This document shows positions 1 through 6,230 of a DNA stretch of 14,154 bases, piece by piece. Positions within the stretch are counted from its first letter, which is position 1. Every line of letters begins with the position of its first letter. Source of the stretch: Deltaproteobacteria bacterium (GTDB taxonomy: Bacteria > Desulfobacterota > DSM-4660 > Desulfatiglandales > HGW-15); NCBI GenBank assembly GCA_030671095.1, contig DAOVAK010000020.1, positions 1 to 14,154 of the forward strand, in the 5' to 3' direction. A program made the position numbers and the translations under genes. Under the pieces are notes generated by a model that was not told the origin of the DNA, did not search any database, and worked only from the letters and a program-made list of their open reading frames with translations.

Positions 1-713
1 ATGACCATGGGGTTTCGGACCCATTTCCCATCGACCTTCAAGGCTGGTACACATTTGCTGATGAGGGTTTTCATCTTCATCTTATACGCAGACCACATCT
101 CGCAGGACACACAGTTCCACATGGCATCCTCCATGCCGAGAAACCAGGGGAGAAAGTCAGATGAGCCGCCGTCAGGGGCAGAACCGTGCCTGGGACCAGC
201 CTGTCCAAAAATGGCCAGGTCAGAGGCAATGGCAAGATCACAGGCCATGCCGATTTCCTGGCCGCCTGCGATTCGCATACCGTTCACCCTGCATATTACC
301 GGCTTTTTGCATGCGAGGATGGAATCCACCATGTGGTTAAAGAGCTCCATATACTGGCCGTATTCGTCCGGTCTCAGGCTGTAGAATTCACTGTATTCCT
401 TGGTATTGCCTCCGGTGCAAAATGCGTAGGGGCCCGTACCTGTAAAGACTACAGCCACAACACTTCTGTCCAGCGAGGCATTTTCAAAACCGGCTATCAC
501 ACCCTTAACCATCTCTGTAGTATAGGAGTTATACTGTTGGGGATTGTTTAACCGAATCCAGGACACGTAAAGCCCTTCCACCACATTCCCGTCGGGGTCC
601 TTCAGGGGACGCTTCTCATGAACCACGCATGGGGGTTCCGTACCCCAGTGAACGTCCGTATGTAACAGGTGATCTTTCTTTTCATTGTCTCTTGGCATCC
701 ATTCTAACGCCAT
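1..713 (-). CDS. bamA: 6-oxocyclohex-1-ene-1-carbonyl-CoA hydrolase, N-terminal part (runs off left edge)
   Basis: Translating the minus strand from the ATG at 713-711 gives an uninterrupted 237-codon frame with no stop before the edge. It starts MALEWMPRDNEK and ends KWVRNPMV. It is a crotonase-superfamily protein: the oxyanion-hole segments are AFCTGGN (residues 98-104) and MRIAGGQEIGMACDLAIA (146-163). The overall sequence matches my memory of the BamA/Oah family, which adds two waters to 6-oxocyclohex-1-ene-1-carbonyl-CoA and opens the ring to 3-hydroxypimelyl-CoA in the cytoplasm. Family members are about 380 residues long, so roughly 140 C-terminal residues lie outside the window. A strong AGGAGG (720-725) sits 6 nt upstream of the start. 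The gene follows bamQ by 43 bp on the same strand, which makes and passes on its substrate, so co-transcription is very likely. Plus-strand open frames here are shadows. Confidence 0.93.
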   Translation of the reverse strand, partial: MALEWMPRDNEKKDHLLHTDVHWGTEPPCVVHEKRPLKDPDGNVVEGLYVSWIRLNNPQQYNSYTTEMVKGVIAGFENASLDRSVVAVVFTGTGPYAFCTGGNTKEYSEFYSLRPDEYGQYMELFNHMVDSILACKKPVICRVNGMRIAGGQEIGMACDLAIASDLAIFGQAGPRHGSAPDGGSSDFLPWFLGMEDAMWNCVSCEMWSAYKMKMKTLISKCVPALKVDGKWVRNPMV

Positions 714-756
714 AATTTTCCTCCTTTTTTATGTTAATAATTTGTTGTTTTTTGGC

Positions 757-1866
757 CTAAAAATCTGGAGTTAAAACTATTCTTCTGGCAGGGGAGCCTG
801 CCTTATGTACCTCTTCAAATGTTTCTGCAATGCTACTCATTGGCCTTGTTTCCACGAATGGTTCTATCTCAATCCTTTTATCCAAAATCATATCAAGGAT
901 TATAGGATAATATTCCGGCAGGCAGCCCCAGGTTCCAATAATATCCGCGTCAAATGCCATGAGCCTACCGATAGCATATTCCACTTTCTGGAGACCAAAT
1001 CCGACCACGATCAATTTTCCGGTAAAGCCAAGTAAGCTCAGTGCAAGGTCCTGTCCAGCCTTTACCCCTGTAACCTCGAATATCTTCCAACCAAAATTTG
1101 GGAGACCCTGTTCCTTTGAGATACTTCTAAATTCTTTTACAACATCCTTAACCTCTCTATCAGCTGAACTGATAACAAAATCGGCACCATATGAGAGAGC
1201 CCTTTTGAGTTTTTCGGGGTTTCTGGCTATACCAATAACTGTCTTTGCACCGAGGGCCTTGGCCACCTGCCCCATATACTGACCGACACCACCTGTAATA
1301 CCCATTACTACTACGTTGTCACCAGGCTGAAGATCTGCCCTCTTGGCGGCCTGATAGGGTGTTGTAGCTGCATCAGCTACCACCGCCAGATGAGATAAGG
1401 GAATCTCCCCTCTGTTTTTCACTTCACAGAGATCTACGCCCGGCACTGGAATATGGCTTGAGAAACCACCATACGGCCCAAGGCTGTTACCCGGCATGAG
1501 CTGAGCAAGGCATCTGTTGCCCCTGCCTGTCTTGCAGAGCATACACTCACGGCAAGGCATAACCGCAGGGATAATTACCTCTTTCCCTATCCATTTTTCA
1601 TCTCCAGCCACGACCGTCCCTGCAATTTCATGACCTAAGGTTAGAGGAGGTTTCGAGACATTAGGGACACCATCATAAAAAAATCCAAGGTCAGTGTGGC
1701 AAACTCCACATCCTGCTATTTCCACCAAAACATCACCAGATTTGAGTTCAGGTACAGGTATAGCAGTCCTTTCTAATTTGCCCGGGATTACTTCTCCTGT
1801 TTCTTTGTCCCTCGATGTTGGCTGAACCATCTGCCATGTCTGGATCTTATCTGGTACTTCTGTCAT
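757..1866 (-). CDS. bamQ: 6-hydroxycyclohex-1-ene-1-carbonyl-CoA dehydrogenase (zinc MDR family)
   Basis: This 369-residue medium-chain zinc dehydrogenase oxidises 6-hydroxycyclohex-1-ene-1-carbonyl-CoA to the 6-oxo compound with NAD+, one step before BamA. Catalytic zinc ligands are visible in GCGVCHTDL (Cys56) and in TLGHEIAG (His79, Glu80). The structural zinc lobe has Cys105, Cys108, Cys111 and Cys119. The Rossmann nucleotide site is GITGGVGQYMGQ (189-200). The N-terminal EVPDKIQTW and the GDEKWIGKEVIIPAVMPC stretch are hallmarks I recall from Thauera Had, and separate it from generic alcohol dehydrogenases. AGGAGG at 1873-1878 sits 6 nt before the ATG. It lies between an SDR gene (117 bp upstream) and bamA (43 bp downstream), consistent with one operon. 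In facultative anaerobes the same gene is called had. Confidence 0.93.
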   Translation of the reverse strand: MTEVPDKIQTWQMVQPTSRDKETGEVIPGKLERTAIPVPELKSGDVLVEIAGCGVCHTDLGFFYDGVPNVSKPPLTLGHEIAGTVVAGDEKWIGKEVIIPAVMPCRECMLCKTGRGNRCLAQLMPGNSLGPYGGFSSHIPVPGVDLCEVKNRGEIPLSHLAVVADAATTPYQAAKRADLQPGDNVVVMGITGGVGQYMGQVAKALGAKTVIGIARNPEKLKRALSYGADFVISSADREVKDVVKEFRSISKEQGLPNFGWKIFEVTGVKAGQDLALSLLGFTGKLIVVGFGLQKVEYAIGRLMAFDADIIGTWGCLPEYYPIILDMILDKRIEIEPFVETRPMSSIAETFEEVHKAGSPARRIVLTPDF

Positions 1867-1884
1867 ATTAATCCTCCTTATTTC

Positions 1885-1976
1885 TTAGTAGTTAGTTGTC
1901 AGTTGTTCGTTGTATTTTGCCTTTTGGCACTTGTAACTTTAGGCACTTTAGCTCACTTTAGTCACTTTAGGCACTT
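1885..1976. repeat. Short direct repeats in the SDR-bamQ intercistronic gap
   Basis: ACTTTAG occurs four times, at 1936-1942, 1945-1951, 1955-1961 and 1964-1970, giving a 9-10 bp period. Partial units (GCACTT) flank at about 1928 and 1972. Next to it (about 1885-1912) is a second low-complexity block built of AGTTGT/AGTTAG-like words. No open frame fits the stretch. It lies in the transcribed spacer between two operon genes. The function is unknown; slipped-strand expansion or a dispersed intergenic repeat are the simplest explanations. Confidence 0.7.
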
Positions 1977-1983
1977 CTTCCTG

Positions 1984-2736
1984 TTATATCATCCCATAAC
2001 CACCATCAACACACAGGATCTGACCGGTAATATAGTTGCTTTCATCAGAGGCCAGGAAAACAAAGGCAGGCGAGACATCCTCCGGTTGACCAAAGCGTCT
2101 CAGAAGAATTCTGTTCATATAGATCTCTTTCAACTTTTCATCGGTCGTTATCTTCTCTGACATGCCCATGGCCAGAATACCTATGGATATCACATTGGCA
2201 CAGACATTATATCGAGCAAGTTCTCGGGCAATGGACTTTGTCATGCTTATGACGCCCCCTTTTGCCGCACTGTAATTGATCTGGCCAACCGTGCCGACCA
2301 GTCCCGCCACAGATGTCACATTTATGATCTTGCCGTTGTTTTGCTCTTTCATCTGGCGCCCAGCCGCCTGGGAACAGAGAAATGCCCCTTTCAAATGGAT
2401 GTCTAACACCTCATCCCATTGCTCCTCTGTCATTTTGAGCATCATGGCAGGACGTGTAAAACCGGCATTATTCACCAGAATATCGAGCCGACCGAATTCG
2501 TCAATTGCAGCCTGGACCAGACTCTCGGCTTCCTCCCTTTTGGCCACGTCGCCCCTGACAACTATTGCTTGACTGCCTATTTGTTTGATGGCTTCAGCCA
2601 CCTCGTTGGCCGCTTTTTCATTTGAGGTGTAGTTCACGATAACCTTTGCCCCTTCTTTTGCGAACCCAAGCGCAACAGCGCTTCCAACACCCCTGCTGCT
2701 CCCAGTTATCAAGGCTACTTTTCCTTTAAGCCTCAC
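1984..2736 (-). CDS. SDR-family 3-oxoacyl reductase/3-hydroxyacyl dehydrogenase (FabG-like)
   Basis: A 250-residue classical short-chain dehydrogenase. The NAD(P) motif is TGSSRGVG (11-18), NNAG is at 89-92, the catalytic Ser is 142 (NVTSVAG) and the YxxxK pair is Tyr155/Lys159. The C-terminal segment ITGQILCVDGGY is typical of FabG-like enzymes. The start is GTG (2736-2734), preceded by a very strong AGGAGG-rich ribosome site (2741-2750). It is the first gene of the apparent SDR-bamQ-bamA operon. An acyl-CoA substrate is therefore likely, possibly 3-hydroxypimelyl-CoA, the BamA product, but that is inference. Two departures from the family are visible: the usual catalytic-tetrad Asn (LxxNLxG) is His114 in LDIHLKG, and the usual Pro-Gly after the active site is Ile-Gly in NVISIGIL. 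General FabG activity in fatty-acid synthesis cannot be excluded. Confidence 0.85.
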   Translation of the reverse strand: MRLKGKVALITGSSRGVGSAVALGFAKEGAKVIVNYTSNEKAANEVAEAIKQIGSQAIVVRGDVAKREEAESLVQAAIDEFGRLDILVNNAGFTRPAMMLKMTEEQWDEVLDIHLKGAFLCSQAAGRQMKEQNNGKIINVTSVAGLVGTVGQINYSAAKGGVISMTKSIARELARYNVCANVISIGILAMGMSEKITTDEKLKEIYMNRILLRRFGQPEDVSPAFVFLASDESNYITGQILCVDGGYGMI

Positions 2737-2761
2737 CTCTTCCTCCTCCTTGTATTCAAGT

Positions 2762-2805
2762 ATGTAGCTACATTATAACTACATCATAGTTACAATGGTT
2801 GTCAA
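2762..2805 (-). promoter_or_regulatory. Putative promoter/operator of the SDR-bamQ-bamA operon
   Basis: On the minus strand a perfect TTGACA (2805-2800) is followed by a perfect TATAAT (2777-2772), but they are 22 bp apart, too long for an ordinary sigma-70 promoter. A weaker TGTAGT lies at the normal 17 bp spacing. The interval is filled by three phased 11 bp units that on the plus strand read GCTACATTATA, ACTACATCATA and GTTACAATGGT (2767-2799). Two inverted repeats overlap them: ATGTAGCTACAT (2762-2773) and TAACTA-5 nt-TAGTTA (2776-2792). This looks like a regulator binding site over the core promoter. Which regulator is not visible in the window. Confidence 0.55.
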
Positions 2806-2911
2806 TAGAAAATTTACTGATTGTGTTAGCTTAATGAAAAGGGATCGTAAGATATGCCAGTCGCGGTTGATGCGATCGTTGGACAGCCTGTGCGAGGTGC
2901 TTATGGGTAGC

Positions 2912-2962
2912 TATTCCATTTTATTCCATTTATTGACAATTAGTATTTCTTTATGAGATATT
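2912..2962 (+). promoter_or_regulatory. Weak candidate promoter with a 10 bp tandem repeat
   Basis: TATTCCATTT is repeated twice in tandem (2912-2931). It is followed immediately by a perfect TTGACA (2933-2938) and, 18 bp on, by GATATT (2957-2962), a 4/6 match to a -10 box. It would drive the decayed DUF3299 copy and the HEAT-like gene behind it. The rest of 2806-2911 shows no gene or clear signal. Confidence 0.3.
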
Positions 2963-2969
2963 GAAGATA

Positions 2970-3161
2970 AACATCAGCGGGTTCAAGTATCCCTTACAGG
3001 AGGGATCGCCGATTCAGTATTTTTGTCTTGCTCAATAAACTCAACCCAGTTTCTACGGGCCGCGCCTGCTATCAGTATGTCTTCGTGGAAATGGTAGAAC
3101 CACTCCTTACAACCGATTCATCTGTGGCATGGAGGGCGAAACGAGCAGGGCTATTGCACGA
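2970..3161 (+). pseudogene. Decayed second copy of the DUF3299-type gene
   Basis: The plus strand here aligns with the coding strand of the intact DUF3299-type gene at 5325-5894. From GGG at 2979 it reads GFKYPLQEGSPIQYFCLAQ, then a TAA stop (3036-3038) where the intact gene has ACA, then TQ..FYGPR. About five bases are missing near 3070, so the next homologous stretch, YQYVFVEM, is in another frame. Roughly 60 bases are then missing, and the tail reads FICGMEGETSRAIAR against FIFRMEGKTCESITR in the intact copy. The two-Cys motif after the stop is lost. The N-terminal third is unrecognisable. Its end abuts the start of the HEAT-like gene, so the two were probably once adjacent operon genes. 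No functional product is expected. Confidence 0.8.
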
Positions 3162-4003
3162 TGGGAAAAAATAGTATGACAAGGAGAAAATATCTTTGGC
3201 TGCTCTTCTTGGTCCCTTTCACCTCGCATTTGCTCGGGGGCATCGCAGAGGGTTGTGCTGCCTGTGTGGCGGCCGGCAAGCTGGCTAGAGAAAGTGAAAA
3301 CAAGGCATTCTATGCACTGAGGATCTTTTATGAAAGAAACGGAAGAGCAGCCCTGCCAATCATCAGGCGGGCCTTGAAGTTGGATAATAATCCCCCGGCC
3401 CAAATGAGGGCAGTAGGATACATTGCTGACTTAAATGACACCGAGTCGATACCCCAGTTAGAGAAAATTTTGTCCGAATTGTTCAAAAGGGTTTCCTTTA
3501 GTAAATTTGGGGTTGAGACAATCGATTTCCAGAAACGTTGGATAGTAGCGTATGCCCTGGGTGCGTTAGGGGCACCAGGGGTGGCGGAGCGGATTTGGGA
3601 AAGCTATGACCGGTTCACCATGGCGAAAAAGACGGAAGTCCCCCATATCCTGAGTGCCCTCGGTGACCCAAAAATGACAGAACACCTCATGGGCATCATC
3701 AACAGATGTGAGGATCATCAGTTGATGATAGTAACGTTGGATACGTTGGCCAAGGGGGGAAATGCTCAGGCCATACCATTCCTTAGATCCAAGATTGTCG
3801 AATGGGAGGCCAGTGCTGCAGAAACCCCTGGATTCGTGGACGCAAGCACCGAAGTTGATTATTTTGTATTGAGCAGAAAGGCCTCGCAAATTATTCCAAA
3901 GATAGAGGAACGTCAGCGGCTGCAAAAGGGTCAACCGGAATCAAGAGAAAAACCGGCAAAGGGAAAAAAACAAGCAGGGCCATCGTATTTTTCACCTCGA
4001 TGA
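3161..4003 (+). CDS. Exported HEAT-repeat-like protein, function unknown
   Basis: A 280-residue protein, or 275 if translation starts at the internal ATG 3176, which gives a tidier signal sequence (TRRK followed by a hydrophobic run ending near Gly27-Ala29). No strong ribosome site favours either start. The body has alpha-helical pairs with HEAT/PBS-lyase spacing: RAALPIIRRALKL (62-74), AQMRAVGYIADLNDTESIP (80-98), RWIVAYALGALGAPGVAERI (126-145), and LMIVTLDTLAKGGNAQAIP (188-206). Cys32 and Cys35 form a CxxC-like pair just after the signal. The C-terminus is a basic, probably disordered Lys-rich tail. Such scaffolds bind proteins and have no catalysis of their own. The gene follows the DUF3299 remnant and converges on the gene at 4039-4935 with 35 bp between. 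Membership in the metal island is inferred from position only. Confidence 0.75.
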   Translation: MGKNSMTRRKYLWLLFLVPFTSHLLGGIAEGCAACVAAGKLARESENKAFYALRIFYERNGRAALPIIRRALKLDNNPPAQMRAVGYIADLNDTESIPQLEKILSELFKRVSFSKFGVETIDFQKRWIVAYALGALGAPGVAERIWESYDRFTMAKKTEVPHILSALGDPKMTEHLMGIINRCEDHQLMIVTLDTLAKGGNAQAIPFLRSKIVEWEASAAETPGFVDASTEVDYFVLSRKASQIIPKIEERQRLQKGQPESREKPAKGKKQAGPSYFSPR

Positions 4004-4038
4004 CCGGCTCGATGATCCACATAATCTTTTCTTTGCGT

Positions 4039-4935
4039 CTATTCAACACTGAACTCAATGGCCTTCACATGCCTGCCACGTATAAAAAAGTATCCTTTGC
4101 TGTAGATGCCCGTGAACCCGTATGCCCAGTTTTTGGGTAATAACTTGCCAGCATCGCTCTTGTCTTGGCCAAAATCAAAATCATCGAGCCCGCGTAGGAG
4201 AAAATCAAGATCATCACTCTCGCCTTTGTTATCATCACTTTCGCCTTTATTACGAGTATCATTGATGCCTTGCTTGAGTGTCAGAGTTATGCTATTTTCT
4301 GTGGGAAATTCCATGGATTTGACGTCCGCAAATTTAATAGTCGGTGCCGTTTCTCCCCGGAGGAAACCCACATCATTGTACAGTTCGAAAACGGTACCCT
4401 CACCTACCCCTGACGAAGGTACTGCCCGATATGGTTGTGAACTAATTCTGATCAACTTAGCCACCGGGACCTTTGTGCCGTCAGTGAGCACAAGGGTTGT
4501 CTCATAGGAAAGGGGCTTCTCCCATTTCATAACAGCAGGGTCCTCCTTGAACGTGAGCTTCTTCACATTATCAAATTTCCGGCTTAAATATCCGACATTG
4601 CTCTCTCCTCCGATTAGCTTTGATGCAACCTTTCCAGAGATAATTTGCCTCTTTGCCATCCATTGATATATGGCTTCGCAATTTTCACCCTTGACCTCGA
4701 CAGATATCAGGTTCTCCGGTGGAATAGCGATTTGGAAGGTATCGGTAACAACAGTTAAACAAAAGCGAGATTTATAGAAACCGCCAGGTTCGGAATGAAC
4801 AAAGACATCTCTGATTTCCCATGCCATACCAGCATTGTCTGTTAAAGTGGCCGAGCGATCCTGGCGGTCAGCGCCAAAAACTGCAAATGGTAGACCCGCC
4901 AGCATAAATACAAATAAAAACACGATCTTTTTCAT
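4039..4935 (-). CDS. Exported protein with three similar beta-type segments and an acidic repeat, unrecognised
   Basis: I do not recognise this 298-residue protein. The start at ATG 4935 is chosen because a GGGAGG ribosome site lies just upstream and it opens directly into a signal peptide (MKKIVFLFVFMLAGLPFAVFG, cleavage near Ala22); the frame remains open upstream to 4968. Three sections end in similar words, IPPENLISVEV, IKFADVKSMEF and IRGRHVKAIEF, and two begin with LTDnaG/LTDGTK-like turns, suggesting an internally repeated beta domain. Before the last one sits an Asp/Glu-rich insert containing a tandem NKGESDD repeat and DDLDF/DDFDFG. It is the last minus-strand gene of the island, 389 bp from the DUF3299-type gene, so co-transcription is uncertain. 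A periplasmic or surface cation-binding role would be speculation. Confidence 0.75.
   Translation of the reverse strand: MKKIVFLFVFMLAGLPFAVFGADRQDRSATLTDNAGMAWEIRDVFVHSEPGGFYKSRFCLTVVTDTFQIAIPPENLISVEVKGENCEAIYQWMAKRQIISGKVASKLIGGESNVGYLSRKFDNVKKLTFKEDPAVMKWEKPLSYETTLVLTDGTKVPVAKLIRISSQPYRAVPSSGVGEGTVFELYNDVGFLRGETAPTIKFADVKSMEFPTENSITLTLKQGINDTRNKGESDDNKGESDDLDFLLRGLDDFDFGQDKSDAGKLLPKNWAYGFTGIYSKGYFFIRGRHVKAIEFSVE
4210..4251 (-). repeat. Two tandem 21 bp units encoding the acidic repeat
   Basis: 4210-4230 and 4231-4251 are identical except at two bases and encode consecutive (N)KGESDD heptads in frame. The copies are recent enough to be nearly identical, which points to slippage expansion within the gene. 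Confidence 0.85.
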
Positions 4936-4968
4936 TTTGATTACCTCCCTTATCTCATATGGAACCAT

Positions 4969-5324
4969 ATCTTGAGCGAAGCGAACTGAGTTCGGGTTTT
5001 TGCGGCACGAAGCCGATCTCAGGCGTATTGATCTGAACCAGCGAGTTGGTCGGATTGTATTCGATATTTAATGTCCTCTCTTTTCCGGGATATTATTGAC
5101 TATTTAGGCTTGGGAATCAAGGGGCGAAGTAAAGGAATCTGCTTTTCTCTGAGGTGATTCGCGAAAATAATATCTTGGGAGAAGGGTTGAAAGGGATAGA
5201 TGATATGCCCCAGCGATGATTCACTGTAATCGGATAATCACGGTCTTTAGGGAAATGACCCCCAGAAGGGCCTCGCTGGGTTTCTTCACAGACAATACCG
5301 GGAGAAAGGGATCAGGAAGAGTAG
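4969..5324. other. Gene-free spacer between two exported-protein genes
   Basis: No convincing gene is present. A short stretch on the minus strand (about 5083-4950) stays open for about 45 codons but has no start, ribosome site or recognisable family. CGAAC-TGA-GTTCG followed by GGGTTTTT (about 4980-5000, plus strand) is a weak hairpin with a T tract. CCCAGCGA (5209-5216) and TCGCTGGG (5273-5280) form a distant 8 bp inverted repeat of doubtful meaning. Confidence 0.5.
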
Positions 5325-5894
5325 TTATCGTGTAATAGATTCGCAGGTTTTACCCTCCATGCGAAAGATGAACCCCTCTTCAGGGGTGGGCTCTACTTTA
5401 AACGTCCCCACGCAACAGACCGGGTCGAGACGGTAAAATTTCGTGGGCTTTGCCATTTCTACAAAGACATATTGGTTATATTGCGGACGCGGTCCATAGC
5501 AACAAGTTTGAGTTGTGCGCAGGAGGCAAAAGTACCGAATGGAGCCACCCTCCTGCAGAGGATACATGAACCCGACCAGTCGGACCTTGCGGTCGTTCAG
5601 TTTTCTTATGTTCTCGGGAGGTAGTGAATTGCTATCCGCATCGTATTCCCAGGTCATGAGGGTTCTAAAGGTAAGTTGAAGTTCTTTGCTGGAATCCACA
5701 ACGACAGAATCTTCATCGATGCCGATCGTTTCATGTCCCGCTGGACCTTCCTCTTCGATCACCCGCACCTTGGTCCCTTTATTGCCCCCTCTTTTGACCG
5801 CCTTCTCTTCCGCCTCAGATATGTTCCAAAACCCTTGCCCTAGGGAGACCAAAGCAAAGCTAAGAATCGCTACCATAATACATTTCTTTTTCAT
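5325..5894 (-). CDS. DUF3299-type exported protein of a metal-trafficking ABC cluster
   Basis: A 189-residue protein with an N-terminal signal sequence (residues 1 to about 28, MKKKCIMVAILSFALV core). The C-terminal domain (about 75-185) has the DUF3299 pattern as I recall it: KVRLVGFMYPL (103-113), IRYFCLL (119-125), a CCYGPRPQYNQYVFVEM segment (131-147) and FIFRMEGKTCE (175-185). Conserved Cys are at 123, 131, 132, 160, 161 and 184, and paired Cys suggest metal binding or disulfides in the periplasm. The biochemical function of the family is not known to me; homologues sit in Zur-regulated zrg/PA4066-type clusters beside an FtsX permease, its ATPase and a His-rich protein, all of which are also found here. 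GAAGG lies 6 nt before the ATG. A decayed paralogue is at 2970-3161. Confidence 0.78.
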   Translation of the reverse strand: MKKKCIMVAILSFALVSLGQGFWNISEAEEKAVKRGGNKGTKVRVIEEEGPAGHETIGIDEDSVVVDSSKELQLTFRTLMTWEYDADSNSLPPENIRKLNDRKVRLVGFMYPLQEGGSIRYFCLLRTTQTCCYGPRPQYNQYVFVEMAKPTKFYRLDPVCCVGTFKVEPTPEEGFIFRMEGKTCESITR

Positions 5895-5998
5895 CTCCTA
5901 CCTTCAATTCCCTTTGTCAGGAGGTATCTTACTCGAATCTAATTAAGTGATGGCGACAAAATAACTTCCCCCAATCGATGTGTATGCTATCAAAACCT

Positions 5999-6169
5999 AA
6001 ATCCGAATACCGAAACAAATTCAAATTTCAAAATCCACAATGTTTCAAACATTAGCAGTGTGCCTCTACTTCGTATTTGGTATACCAAATCTTCGAAACA
6101 TATCGTTTTGAATTTCATATTTTGGTCATTCGATATTGTTTCGAGTTTCGTGTTTAGAAATTCGGATTT
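5999..6169. repeat. About 170 bp imperfect palindromic intergenic element
   Basis: The left end AAATCCG (5999-6005) matches the inverted right end CGGATTT (6163-6169). Inside, GAATACCGAAAC and TTCAAATTTCAAAAT on the left mirror ATTGTTTCGAGTTTCG and TTTTGAATTTCATATTTT on the right. Base composition is much more AT-rich than the flanking genes. It fills the gap between the His-rich and DUF3299-type genes (both minus), so it would be transcribed if they share an mRNA and would fold into a long hairpin. Such AAATCCGAA-type palindromes look like dispersed repeats; copy number cannot be judged from one window. Confidence 0.7.
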
Positions 6170-6230
6170 ATTAACCTCTCGTTTTTTCCCTTTGAAGGAA
6201 AACCTTAGGAAAGTTATTTCATCTTCATTT

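Noticed and set aside
1..551. Plus-strand open frames of 121-127 codons at the left edge
   Set aside because: They lie antisense to the bamA frame, which has a strong ribosome site and clear family motifs. The plus-strand translations match nothing and lack ribosome sites.
1936..1970. CRISPR-like array
   Set aside because: The units are only 7 bp at 9-10 bp spacing, so there are no spacers of CRISPR size.
2979..2995. GGGTTCAAGTATCCC-like sequence resembling a tRNA T-arm
   Set aside because: It is explained as the GFKYP codons of the decayed DUF3299 copy, and no D-arm, anticodon arm or acceptor stem can be built around it.
4936..4968. Upstream ATG at 4968 as the start of the acidic-repeat protein
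   Set aside because: The ATG at 4935 has a GGGAGG ribosome site and directly begins a signal peptide. The longer form would place eleven extra residues, several of them charged, before it.
5209..5280. Inverted repeat CCCAGCGA/TCGCTGGG as a terminator or attenuator
   Set aside because: The arms are 56 bases apart, with no T tract and no supporting structure; a chance occurrence is likely.
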